Positions 15,859 through 24,250 of a DNA stretch of 42,608 bases are shown here, one piece after another. The number at the start of each line of letters is the position of its first letter. Position 1 is the stretch's first letter. Below the pieces are notes generated by a model. That model searched no databases. It worked only from the letters and a program-made list of their open reading frames with translations, and was not told the origin of the DNA. The DNA is taken from contig PGZS01000005.1 of assembly GCA_002841435.1 (NCBI GenBank), positions 1 to 42,608 of the forward strand, given 5' to 3'. The position numbers and the translations under genes were made by a program. Source of the stretch: Firmicutes bacterium HGW-Firmicutes-3. GTDB taxonomy: Bacteria > Bacillota > Clostridia > Lachnospirales > Vallitaleaceae.

Positions 15859-17133
15859 GTGGAACCTAGAGAAAGCTATAACTTAGAATATAAAGTAGAA
15901 GTTTCAAGAACTTTTTTGAAGACGGTTAGTGCATATGCCAATTATAATGATGGAGAAATAGTATTCGGTGTAGATGATCATGGAAAAATAGTGGGTATAG
16001 AAGATGCTAAAGAAGAATCCTTACGAATTGAGAATATGATTAATGATGCAATCATTCCGATTCCTTACTTTACAATAAAAGTTAAAGAAGCTGAGCGTAA
16101 AGAGGTTATTCTGCTAGAAGTAAAAAAAGGTAAAGATACGCCCTACTTTTACCAAGGAAAAGCTTATAAAAGAGCAGATACTTCCACAGTTGGTGTAGAT
16201 AGATTTGAGCTTAGAAGATTAGCTATGGAAGGTATTAATATTGGCTATGAAGAGAGAAAAGCAACCTCCCAAGATTTAAGTTTTAACGCTCTAGAGTCTA
16301 AGTTGAAGGCGGAAGCCGGTATAGAAAAAATAAACTTAGATATTCTTAAAACCTTAAATTTATTTAATAAAGATGGATATTACAATATTGCTGGGGAATT
16401 ATTAGCAGACTATAACGAAATATTTTTTTCGGGAATAGATTTCATTAAATTTGGAAAAGATATTAGTAAAATTCTATATAGAGATAGTATAACGAATAAA
16501 TCTTTATTAACACAATTTGATAGGGCAATAGAGATTTTTGAGCAATACTACTTATTTGAAGAGATAAATGGTTATAATAGAATAAAGAAAGAACTGATTC
16601 CCAAAGAAGCCTTTAGAGAATCTTTGGCGAACGCTATCGTTCATAGAGTATGGGATACTAACTCATATATACAAATTGCAATGTATGAGGATAAGATTGA
16701 AATTAATTCTCCAGGAGGTTTGCCGGCAGGCATTTCCAGAGAGGAATATTTAAATGGAAATGTTTCAGTTCTAAGAAATCCAATCATTGCAGGGGTTTTT
16801 AACAGATTAAATATTATTGAAAAATTTGGAACGGGTATTGCAAGAATTAATGAAGCTTATAGTCATAGTATACCCAAGCCGGATTTTGATATCAGTGAAA
16901 ATAGGATTAAGATTGTATTGCCAGTTACTGAAATTGATAAATTAGAATTGTCAGCAGATGAACATTTTATTTATGATTTGTTAAAAGAAGGTCTAGAGCT
17001 TTCAAGAAAAGAGATTGATTTGAAAACAAAATTTGAAAAGTCAAAAACACTTAGAATTTTAAATAGTCTTGTAGATAAAAATATTATCAAAAAATTAGGT
17101 AAAGGTACAACAGTAACATACAAAATAAAGTAA
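15859..17133 (+). CDS. AlbA_2 (Schlafen-type) ATP-binding protein, putative transcriptional regulator
   Basis: I prefer GTG 15859, eight bases after AGGAGG; the in-frame ATG at 15853 is only two bases from it. The roughly 424-residue protein opens with ESYNLEYKVEVSRTFLKTVS and YNDGEIVFGVDDHGKIVG, the AlbA_2 domain (PF04326, about 1-115). The middle carries FRESLANAIVHRVWD and SPGGLPAG, the HATPase_c_4 type motif (PF13749), and a C-terminal winged-helix-like part ends the protein. Members are annotated as helix-turn-helix or ATP-binding regulators; the biochemical role is poorly known. The clustered half-sites upstream suggest self-regulation. Its third codon positions are more AT-rich than its neighbours'. 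Confidence 0.8.
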   Translation: MEPRESYNLEYKVEVSRTFLKTVSAYANYNDGEIVFGVDDHGKIVGIEDAKEESLRIENMINDAIIPIPYFTIKVKEAERKEVILLEVKKGKDTPYFYQGKAYKRADTSTVGVDRFELRRLAMEGINIGYEERKATSQDLSFNALESKLKAEAGIEKINLDILKTLNLFNKDGYYNIAGELLADYNEIFFSGIDFIKFGKDISKILYRDSITNKSLLTQFDRAIEIFEQYYLFEEINGYNRIKKELIPKEAFRESLANAIVHRVWDTNSYIQIAMYEDKIEINSPGGLPAGISREEYLNGNVSVLRNPIIAGVFNRLNIIEKFGTGIARINEAYSHSIPKPDFDISENRIKIVLPVTEIDKLELSADEHFIYDLLKEGLELSRKEIDLKTKFEKSKTLRILNSLVDKNIIKKLGKGTTVTYKIK

Positions 17134-17259
17134 AATCTAAGTTTTTAATCTAACAAGCAAAGAAGCCTATTAATAAAGGGTATATCTGAATAACTTCTCA
17201 TAAAGCATTATGAAGCAATCTATATAAGAAGAAAATATCAAAAGAAAAGTCTGGAGTCA

Positions 17260-17508
17260 ATGATGAGAAAAAGTAGAAGGTTTAACCCCATTAAATTCAT
17301 ATCCTTAGTCCTATTGTTAGTCAGTATGGGCCTCATTGCGAACAATTATTTCTGGGGTCAAGATGAGGTTGTTATAGACACGAGCAAAGTCATCTCACAT
17401 AACGCCAGTCAGAGCAAGTTATTTACTTCGGGCAAGGAGGATTTTATTAATACAGAAGAAGCGCTTCAGGCAGAAGTGGTGGCGATGATTATGGGGTGGC
17501 TATGTTAA
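17260..17508 (+). CDS. Short single-span membrane protein of unknown function
   Basis: The 82-residue product starts with a basic MMRKSRRFNPIK, then one hydrophobic segment (about 13-28) and a polar tail, which by the positive-inside rule lies outside the cell. GGAGT lies before the start. Its last seven bases overlap the start of the regulator gene, which suggests translational coupling. I recognise no family. It could be a partner of the regulator or the surviving start of a larger lost gene. Confidence 0.55.
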   Translation: MMRKSRRFNPIKFISLVLLLVSMGLIANNYFWGQDEVVIDTSKVISHNASQSKLFTSGKEDFINTEEALQAEVVAMIMGWLC

Positions 17509-18704
17509 TACGCGAAAAAATAACGAATAACATTAGAAGACAAGTCATGGTAGGACACCATATTATTGGTGTTGCTTCTGGTGCCGGTATTACGGCTAAG
17601 TACGCTGAACAAGGCGGTGCTGACTTTGTGCTTGCCCTAAATGCTGGGAAATTCAGACAAATGGGTAGAAGTTCTATATCAGGCTTTTTACCTTTTTGCA
17701 ACAGTAATGATATGGTCATGGAATTTGCTTCTAGAGAAATCAAGCCGGTTACCCATTCCATTCCCGTTATTTTTGGTCTTAATGCTACAGATCCAACCAT
17801 TGACCTTGAGTATTACATTGAACGAATTAAGAGTATGGGCTTTGAAGGGATTAATAATTTCCCCACGGTGGGCTTGATCGATGGTCAATATAGAGAAGCG
17901 CTAGAAGAAGAAGGTCTTACCTATAATCTTGAGGTGGAAGCCATTAGAATTGCCCATGAAAAAGGTCTTTTTACAGTGGCTTTTGTATTTGACGAGGATC
18001 AAACGAGGGAAATGTTACGTGCTGGGGCGGACATTATATGTGCACATCTTGGGTTTACGGCTGGGGGTATGCTTGGTGCTAAGAAAGTCCTTTCGTTAGA
18101 AGCGGCTAAACATAAAGTGAAAAACATTTTTGCGGTGTGTAACGAAATTAGACCGGACGTCATTAAGATGATTTACGGTGGCCCGGTTAAAACGCCGGTA
18201 GACGTACAATATATGTATAGCGATACAGATCTTCTAGGGTATATTGGCGGTTCATCTTTTGAACGAATTCCTTCTGAAAAATCCATTACCAATATTACCC
18301 GTGCTTTTAAGACGACAGGTGAACTGAGCGAAGACGATCTCATGGTTAAGATGCTTGAAGGGATTACAAAGCACTATGATTATGTTCAATTTGTTAAAAA
18401 ATATGTGTCAGAGCATTATATGCAAACAATCTCTTTTATTGACTTGGCAAGTGTTCTCTATATATCCAGAAGTCATTTAAGCCATTTGTTTAAAACAGAA
18501 GTTGGATGCAGCTTTCCCCAGTATCTGGTTCAGTACCGGGTGAACAAAGCCATGGAGATTATTAACAGTGAAAATGAGCTGAATCTTTCGGAAGTGGCAC
18601 AGCTCGTGGGCTATCAAGATTATTCTCAGTTTTGCAAAATGTTTAAAAAATATGTTGGTCAGACACCTAATCACTATAAAACTGGACATAAACACATAGG
18701 GTAA
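17502..18704 (+). CDS. PEP-hydrolase-like TIM barrel fused to AraC-type DNA-binding domain
   Basis: I start at ATG 17502; GTG 17496 is also possible. Of about 400 residues, 1-275 form a TIM barrel of the phosphoenolpyruvate hydrolase-like family (PF09370), the same family as the gene at 20140: shared are [38 protein letters not shown] and ICAHLGFTAGG. Residues about 300-395 are a standard AraC/XylS double HTH (SFIDLASVLYISRSHLSHLF, LSEVAQLVGYQDYSQFCKMF, GQTPNHY). It is a one-component regulator whose sensor appears derived from an enzyme, probably sensing that enzyme's substrate or product. A strong hairpin separates it from the structural genes. Confidence 0.85.
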   Translation: MLIREKITNNIRRQVMVGHHIIGVASGAGITAKYAEQGGADFVLALNAGKFRQMGRSSISGFLPFCNSNDMVMEFASREIKPVTHSIPVIFGLNATDPTIDLEYYIERIKSMGFEGINNFPTVGLIDGQYREALEEEGLTYNLEVEAIRIAHEKGLFTVAFVFDEDQTREMLRAGADIICAHLGFTAGGMLGAKKVLSLEAAKHKVKNIFAVCNEIRPDVIKMIYGGPVKTPVDVQYMYSDTDLLGYIGGSSFERIPSEKSITNITRAFKTTGELSEDDLMVKMLEGITKHYDYVQFVKKYVSEHYMQTISFIDLASVLYISRSHLSHLFKTEVGCSFPQYLVQYRVNKAMEIINSENELNLSEVAQLVGYQDYSQFCKMFKKYVGQTPNHYKTGHKHIG

Positions 18705-18734
18705 AGACATAAGCACATTTACATTGCTATCTAG

Positions 18735-18775
18735 CAACAGTATGATTAACTTGTAGTTAATTTTACTGTTGTTTT
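18735..18775 (+). terminator. Terminator hairpin between the regulator and the UPF0261 gene
   Basis: CAACAGTATGATTAACT pairs with AGTTAATTTTACTGTTG (two non-Watson-Crick positions) across TGT, followed by TTTTG. It suggests that the regulator and the three following genes are separate transcripts. Between it and the next ATG only about 65 bp remain for a promoter. Confidence 0.7.
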
Positions 18776-18842
18776 GTATATACAAGGACGACCTTAGACT
18801 TTAGATCTGATCAATCTTGAGTCGGCAATTGGAGGTAAAGAG

Positions 18843-20060
18843 ATGAAGACTGTAGCAATAGCGGGAACGTTTGATTCAAAAGGTAAAGAATATGAATTTG
18901 TAAAAGAACTTATTGAAGACCTTGGACTTAAAACATTTACAATTCATACGGGTGTGTTTGAACCAATATTTGAGCCGGATGTTTCAAATGTAGAAGTAGC
19001 AAAGGCAGCGGGTGCTGACATCAAAGAAATTGCAGAAAAGAAAGATCGAGCACATGCAACAGAAGTATTATCAAAAGGTATGGAGAAACTGATTCCTGAC
19101 CTGTATAAGGCAGGTGAATTCGATGGGATTATCTCTCTTGGCGGAACGGGCGGAACAGCTCTTGTGACACCGGGTATGAGAGCGCTCCCTATTGGGGTAC
19201 CAAAGCTTATGGTGTCAACAGTAGCTTCAGGTAACACAGCCCACTATATAGGCACAAGTGATATTATGATGATGCCATCTGTTGTGGATGTATCAGGTCT
19301 CAATTCAATATCCATGAAGATATTTGCGAATGCAGCTTTTGCGATTGCAGGCATGGTGAAGTTTGAGAACAATCGAAGTGTTGAGAAGAAACCGCTGGTA
19401 GCGGCAACCATGTTTGGCGTGACGACACCATGTGTTGATTTTGCAAGAACCTATCTGGAAGACCGTGGGTATGAAGTTCTTATTTTTCATGCGACCGGTA
19501 CCGGTGGCAAATCAATGGAAGCACTGGTTGAAGGTGGCTTTATTGAAGGTGTACTGGATATAACAACGACAGAGTGGTGTGATGAAATAGTAGGTGGTGT
19601 TTTGAATGCTGGTCCTAACCGTCTTGAAGCTGCTGGTAGGATGGGTGTTCCACAAGTTGTTTCTGTTGGCGCGGTGGATATGGTCAACTTCGGACCAATC
19701 GATACCATACCTAAACAATTTGAAGGCAGAAATCTATACAAGCATAACCCGACGGTAACACTGATGAGAACCACAGTAGATGAGAACATCAAAATCGGTG
19801 AAAAAATAGCAGAAAAACTGAACATGGCAAGTAAAGATACAGTTATGCTATTGCCACTTAAGGGCGTGTCAATGATTGATGCACCGGAGCAACCATTCTT
19901 CGGTAAAGAAGAGGACGAAGCCTTATTTGAAGCGATCAGGTCCAATATTGACGAAAATGTGGTTGTACTTAAGGAACTGACAAATCACATCAACGATCAA
20001 GTTTTTGCTGAAACGGCTGCACAGATGTTGATTGACATGATGGAAAAGGACAAAGTGTAG
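18843..20060 (+). CDS. UPF0261 / Tm-1-like ATP-binding domain protein
   Basis: The 405-residue protein matches the UPF0261 family (PF06792), which forms the N-terminal half of tomato Tm-1, an inhibitor of tobamovirus RNA replication. Recognisable are VAIAGTFDSKGKEYEFVKEL at the start, ISLGGTGGTALVTPGMRALP and VASGNTAHYIGTSDIMMMPS, and GPNRLEAAGRMGVPQVVSVG. The bacterial members' reaction is not established to my knowledge. GGAGG precedes the ATG. It is followed by a PEP-hydrolase-like TIM barrel, which corresponds to the C-terminal half of Tm-1. Confidence 0.9.
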   Translation: MKTVAIAGTFDSKGKEYEFVKELIEDLGLKTFTIHTGVFEPIFEPDVSNVEVAKAAGADIKEIAEKKDRAHATEVLSKGMEKLIPDLYKAGEFDGIISLGGTGGTALVTPGMRALPIGVPKLMVSTVASGNTAHYIGTSDIMMMPSVVDVSGLNSISMKIFANAAFAIAGMVKFENNRSVEKKPLVAATMFGVTTPCVDFARTYLEDRGYEVLIFHATGTGGKSMEALVEGGFIEGVLDITTTEWCDEIVGGVLNAGPNRLEAAGRMGVPQVVSVGAVDMVNFGPIDTIPKQFEGRNLYKHNPTVTLMRTTVDENIKIGEKIAEKLNMASKDTVMLLPLKGVSMIDAPEQPFFGKEEDEALFEAIRSNIDENVVVLKELTNHINDQVFAETAAQMLIDMMEKDKV

Positions 20061-20139
20061 CCAATAGAATAGGGTGGCATCATTGAAGGACTAAGATTGT
20101 ATTCTACAGGGTATAAATGACATTTAGGAGGAAATACAT

Positions 20140-20982
20140 ATGAATAAAATGACGCGAACTGAAATCATGGAAATGTACAGAGAACAAATAAGATCTGGTA
20201 ATATTCTGGTTGGTGTTGGAGCCGGAACCGGTATTACGGCTAAAAGCAGTGAAAAAGGCGGCGCAGATATGTTGATTATCTATAACTCCGGCAGATATAG
20301 GATGGCCGGACGTGGCTCCTTAGCAGGTCTTATGGCTTATGGTGATGCCAATGCGATTGTTGTTGATATGGCATCTGAAGTGCTTCCGGTTGTAGAAAAC
20401 ACACCTGTGCTTGCAGGTATTTGCGGTACGGATCCTTTTAGGGTCATGGAAGTGTTTCTCAAACAAATCAAGGGTATGGGGTTTAGTGGTGCTCAGAATT
20501 TTCCAACCGTCGGGTTAATTGATGGTGTCTTTAGACAGAACCTGGAAGAGACGGGTATGGGTTATGGCCTAGAAGTGGAAATGATTCGAAAAGCACATGA
20601 ACTTGATCTCTTAACAACGCCTTATGTTTTTGATCCAAAACAAGCCAAGCTCATGGCAGAAGCTGGAGCTGATATTCTTGTGGCACATATGGGACTCACA
20701 ACCAAAGGCTCGATTGGGGCTCAAACAGCCTTGACACTTGATGAATGTATTGTAAAAATCGAAGCAATTATAGAAGCAGGACGTAAAGTAAATCCGGATA
20801 TTCTAGTGATTTGCCATGGTGGACCGATTGCTGAACCTCAAGATGCAGCGTATGTGATTGAGAGAACCAAAGGCATTGATGGATTCTTTGGGGCTTCAAG
20901 TATTGAGCGTTTTGCTGCAGAAAAAGGTATTAAGAATCAAACAGAAGCTTTCAAAAACATTGGGAAAAATAAGGAGGTATAA
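20140..20982 (+). CDS. Phosphoenolpyruvate hydrolase-family TIM barrel (Tm-1 C-terminal-like)
   Basis: The 280-residue protein is of the PF09370 family. Motifs are [48 protein letters not shown] and [13 protein letters not shown], with a phosphate-binding-like [10 protein letters not shown] near the C-terminus. It aligns over its full length with the sensor part of the regulator at 17502. Together with UPF0261 it forms the split counterpart of Tm-1. AGGAGG lies before the ATG. The family name refers to a proposed PEP or oxaloacetate-like hydrolase activity; substrate here is inferred, not shown. No terminator separates it from the genes on either side. Confidence 0.85.
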   Translation: MNKMTRTEIMEMYREQIRSGNILVGVGAGTGITAKSSEKGGADMLIIYNSGRYRMAGRGSLAGLMAYGDANAIVVDMASEVLPVVENTPVLAGICGTDPFRVMEVFLKQIKGMGFSGAQNFPTVGLIDGVFRQNLEETGMGYGLEVEMIRKAHELDLLTTPYVFDPKQAKLMAEAGADILVAHMGLTTKGSIGAQTALTLDECIVKIEAIIEAGRKVNPDILVICHGGPIAEPQDAAYVIERTKGIDGFFGASSIERFAAEKGIKNQTEAFKNIGKNKEV

Positions 20983-20983
20983 T

Positions 20984-21448
20984 ATGACTTTTTTAATGGC
21001 GGTAGGCATTAGTGTAGGTATATTAGCAGGTTTATGGACAGCTGCAAGTGTTTCTTTTGGTCTTGTTACTTTTGCCGGGTTCTTATCATGGGCAAGTTTT
21101 TATGCAGCCGGAGGGAAACTAAATGGGCTTAAGACTTCATTAATATTAAACTTTAGCGGTGTTATATGGGGATATCTTATTGTTTTGGCAGCTGGTTTGT
21201 TAGGACCCATAATTGGTGCTACGGTTGGACTTGGTTTAGCAGTAGCCCTTGGTGCGGCTGGCATGTGTTGGCAAGCCAAAATATCTTGGCTAGGTTTTAT
21301 ACCAGGTGCTTTCATTGGCTGTTCTGCATTTTTTGCAACGAATTTTGATTTTGCTGGCGCGGTGGTTGGACTTATATGCGGTGCGGTGTTAGGTTATATA
21401 TCAGAGGCAATGGCACTTGCTATGCAAAAGAAAGAGATTGCAAAATAA
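20984..21448 (+). CDS. DUF1097 membrane protein
   Basis: The 154-residue protein is almost entirely hydrophobic, with about five to six membrane spans and many small residues (GISVGILAGLWTAASVSFG, GYLIVLAAGLLGPIIGATVG), which fits DUF1097 (PF06496). It begins one base after the preceding stop, with AAGGAGG inside the end of that gene, so translation is coupled. By position it may be the transporter or channel for the substrate of the two soluble proteins. The last 47 bases before its diverging end also occur at 15591. Confidence 0.85.
   Translation: MTFLMAVGISVGILAGLWTAASVSFGLVTFAGFLSWASFYAAGGKLNGLKTSLILNFSGVIWGYLIVLAAGLLGPIIGATVGLGLAVALGAAGMCWQAKISWLGFIPGAFIGCSAFFATNFDFAGAVVGLICGAVLGYISEAMALAMQKKEIAK
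21392..21438 (+). repeat. 47-bp direct repeat, second copy (first at 15591-15637)
   Basis: Exact match to 15591-15637 in the same orientation, 5,801 bp apart. The left edge of identity is abrupt in both copies. To the right the copies continue with weaker similarity through the stop codon. Confidence 0.95.
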
Positions 21449-21472
21449 GCAATTATGGTGGGTGTATCATGG

Positions 21473-21515
21473 CAAACCCCTCAGTAGGCAGACAAGCTAC
21501 TGAGGGGTTTGTTTT
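21473..21515 (+). terminator. Intrinsic terminator of the UPF0261-TIM-DUF1097 operon
   Basis: CAAACCCCTCAGTAG pairs perfectly with CTACTGAGGGGTTTG across a 9-nt loop, followed by TTTT. It may also serve the convergent minus-strand gene. Confidence 0.95.
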
Positions 21516-21564
21516 ATAGATGTTGGTATAATATAGCTTTGATGATGTGTTATGAAAAAACTGG

Positions 21565-22764
21565 TTATTCGAGTAAAAAGTCGATAATGTTCTTAACGCG
21601 TATTCCAGAATAGTCATTGAAAATATTTTGATCCATGGTGAGAATGTATTTAGGGTAATTATCAGATATGGATTCCAGTGGACGTAGTTCACGTTTTTTT
21701 GTGTTCTCATCTAGTATAGTAGCACAAACCTGATAATATACTTTTTCATTAGCCTTCGTAGCAACAAAATCAACTTCCAAGGTACCTATTTTTCCAATGG
21801 TGACCGTATAGCCTCGTCGTAGGAGCTCTAGATAAACAATGTTTTCAAGAACATGGCCATAGTCAGTATCACGAAGACCGGTGAGGTGATTGCGAATGCC
21901 CATATCTATAATATAGTATTTTTCCAATGTTTTTAGAAACATCTTACCCTTTAAGTCATAGCGGTTTGCTTTGTATATGATAAAAGCATTTTCTAACATT
22001 TTAAGATAATTATCAATCGTATCACTGGTTGTCTTTCTCCCATGGCTTGTAAGATAGTCACTGATTTTTTTTGTTGAGACAATACTACCGATGTTAGCGG
22101 CTATGAACTTTAATATGCTTTCTAAAAGTGCGGCATCTCTTACACCATTTCTTTCGATGACATCTTTCATCAGTACAGTGTTGTAGATGCCTTCAAGAAA
22201 GGGGCCAATGGTATCGGGGTTATCCATTAATTCAACAACAGTGGGTAGTCCACCATACTTAAGGTATTGATTAAATAGATTTTCTTGATGATTTTTATCA
22301 GCACCGATAAAGTCTAAATATTCTTTAAAAGATAGTGGCTGCATTTTTATTTCAACATACCGACCGGATAACAAAGTTGAAAGCTCAGAAGACAACAAAT
22401 AGGCATTGGATCCGGTTATATAGATATCGACATTGGCATCCACTAGAAAAGAATTGATGACTTTTTCCCATGATTCTACTTGCTGTACTTCATCAAGTAG
22501 AACATAGTACCGATCACTGCCATTTGTAATAAGTTTATGGATGTAGGCATGAAGTTTCTTGTAGCTTAAGAGTTCATCGAATTCAAAAGATTCAAAGTTC
22601 ATACGTATGATCTGGTCTTTGGCAATGCCGCCTTCAATTAAATGGTTTTCAAAGAGGGTAAGTAACGTTGACTTTCCACATCTTCGGATACCGGTTATTA
22701 CTTTTATTAAGGGTTTATCTTTAAATCGGATAAGCTGTGTAAGATAAAGATCTCTATTTTTCAT
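21565..22764 (-). CDS. AAA-type ATPase with C-terminal DUF4143
   Basis: The 399-residue protein has Walker A GIRRCGKST (25-33), a Walker B-like YYVLLDEVQQVESW, and IYITGSNAYLLSSELSTLLS with the following GRY, the pattern of the AAA_14 plus DUF4143 family. The C-terminal part (LRDTDYGHVLENIVYLELLR, EVDFVA) resembles a PD-(D/E)XK nuclease-like fold. Roles are unproven; the family is widespread, often in many copies, and some link it to toxin-antitoxin or defence functions. AGAGGTGAT precedes the ATG. It is a single gene, convergent with the operon before it. Confidence 0.85.
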   Translation of the reverse strand: MKNRDLYLTQLIRFKDKPLIKVITGIRRCGKSTLLTLFENHLIEGGIAKDQIIRMNFESFEFDELLSYKKLHAYIHKLITNGSDRYYVLLDEVQQVESWEKVINSFLVDANVDIYITGSNAYLLSSELSTLLSGRYVEIKMQPLSFKEYLDFIGADKNHQENLFNQYLKYGGLPTVVELMDNPDTIGPFLEGIYNTVLMKDVIERNGVRDAALLESILKFIAANIGSIVSTKKISDYLTSHGRKTTSDTIDNYLKMLENAFIIYKANRYDLKGKMFLKTLEKYYIIDMGIRNHLTGLRDTDYGHVLENIVYLELLRRGYTVTIGKIGTLEVDFVATKANEKVYYQVCATILDENTKKRELRPLESISDNYPKYILTMDQNIFNDYSGIRVKNIIDFLLE

Positions 22765-22917
22765 AATATCACCTCTTATAACGAGTATATCTTAAAAAGA
22801 TGATAAAATCAATAGTTTTACGAGCATAGTCGAATAAAATATAAATAATGAATGAGAACAAGAATATAACATAAAAAGTGGTTATGATTTTTGAGGATTG
22901 AAGTATAATTAGTAGGT

Positions 22918-23241
22918 ATGGAAGCTAAAAGCATCAGTATGGGTGGCGTTGATTATAAGAACAGTTTGAAAATATATGCTTATGCAGTTGAGCATACTGT
23001 ATCCTTTAACTTGAATGGTCGCTATACCATGTTAACGGGCATCATCGGTACCATTGATGGAAACAGTAAGGATGTCGTAGTTAGCTTTATCGGAGACGGC
23101 AATGTACTTAAGACCCATGAGATTGTAGGTGGTGATCTACCTCAAGATTTTTCACTGGATGTAACCGGTGTGCGTCAGCTAACAGTCAGACACCACGGAG
23201 ATCGTGGTGAAAGGATAGCAAGGATTACTTTTCAAAAGTGA
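22918..23241 (+). CDS. Orphan NPCBM-like carbohydrate-binding domain
   Basis: The 107-residue ORF resembles the NPCBM/NEW2 domain (PF08305): a beta-rich pattern with VSFNLNGRYTMLTGIIGTID, DVVVSFIGDGNVL and LTVRHHGDRGERI. These modules normally sit within secreted glycosidases. Here there is no signal peptide and no catalytic domain, and only a weak ribosome-binding site (TAGTAGGT). It overlaps the 3' end of the minus-strand neighbour by 17 bp. It may be the surviving domain of a lost larger gene, or an intracellular small protein. Confidence 0.55.
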   Translation: MEAKSISMGGVDYKNSLKIYAYAVEHTVSFNLNGRYTMLTGIIGTIDGNSKDVVVSFIGDGNVLKTHEIVGGDLPQDFSLDVTGVRQLTVRHHGDRGERIARITFQK

Positions 23242-24250
23242 GATAACTTCCATCAACTGCTTCTACCTTAATATAATCACCAAAATAAATAACAGTATAG
23301 GTGTCTTCTTCATTTTTTACTTCTGTGCTCTCAATTGTAGCATGCTCCGTTTTGTATACATTAAATGTTACTTTAAAATCCCCATTTACTTTCGTTACGA
23401 TAAAGTTGTCATAATAATAGGTAGAGCTCCAATCAGAACCATAAAGATATAACCAGACTTCTGAATCCTTGAATTCATTGATCCAAGTACCACCATCATC
23501 TTTCCAAGACCACTTTTCTGACTTTAGTTTATGGATGACCTCATCTTCGGTATAGCAATATTGTGAAATAATCCAACCAGGTTGCTCTTTAGCATACTCT
23601 ACCAGATACCAAATAATTCCATCTTCATCAAGACGTTCATCCTTAACGATGAAAGATTGATTAGTATGAACGGTTCCGACTTTATTTGAATTTTTTGATG
23701 GGTTATCTCTTACGTTTAGAACTTTGACGCCTACATAAATCTCTAGCGTTTCATCAACATTTTCCTCAACGGTTGCTAAGGGTTCAGCTTGACTTTCCTC
23801 AATTATATTCTCTTCTGTAGCCGTCATAATATTTTCAAGTAACGTTTTAATCTTTTCATTGTCAGTTCTCATTAATCCTTTTTCAAATACCTTAATGGCT
23901 TCATCTAATCGACCTTCTATAGTTAAAAGGCTACCCAGCTCTATATACGCTTCTGAATATGCTTCATCTATTTCTATAACTTCTTTTAAATATTTTAGTG
24001 CTTTTTCAATCTTGTTTGTTATAACATAGACTTTGGCTAATCCCATTCGTGCTTCTATGTTGTTTTCATCAGACTTGATGACGCTTTCAAAGGCTAAAAT
24101 AGCTTTCTCATAGTCACCTTCTGCTTGGTGCTTATTGGCTGCTCCTAATTGACTTGGAACATTGTTTTGATTTCTAGCGACAAGTAATGTTGACACAAGG
24201 ATTATAGCTATTATAGCTATGATAGTTGTTATGACTGCTTTTCTATTCAT
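23225..24250 (-). CDS. Membrane-anchored TPR and SH3-domain protein
   Basis: I start at 24250, where AAGGGAG lies eight bases before the ATG; the ORF extends upstream to 24286. The roughly 341-residue product has an N-terminal membrane anchor (MNRKAV then a run of I, V, A and L to about residue 23), three TPR repeats at about 30-140 (GDYEKAILAFESVIKSDENN, TNKIEKALKYLKEVIEIDEA), an acidic linker, and a bacterial SH3 domain (VGVKVLNVRDNPSKNSNKVG to GWIISQYC). The C-terminal about 110 residues match nothing I know. It probably acts at the outer face of the membrane. Function unknown. Confidence 0.75.
   Translation of the reverse strand: MNRKAVITTIIAIIAIILVSTLLVARNQNNVPSQLGAANKHQAEGDYEKAILAFESVIKSDENNIEARMGLAKVYVITNKIEKALKYLKEVIEIDEAYSEAYIELGSLLTIEGRLDEAIKVFEKGLMRTDNEKIKTLLENIMTATEENIIEESQAEPLATVEENVDETLEIYVGVKVLNVRDNPSKNSNKVGTVHTNQSFIVKDERLDEDGIIWYLVEYAKEQPGWIISQYCYTEDEVIHKLKSEKWSWKDDGGTWINEFKDSEVWLYLYGSDWSSTYYYDNFIVTKVNGDFKVTFNVYKTEHATIESTEVKNEEDTYTVIYFGDYIKVEAVDGSYLTFEK

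Noticed and set aside
19487-19945. 152-codon minus-strand ORF opposite the UPF0261 gene
   Set aside because: Antisense shadow of a well-supported gene, low-complexity composition and no family resemblance.
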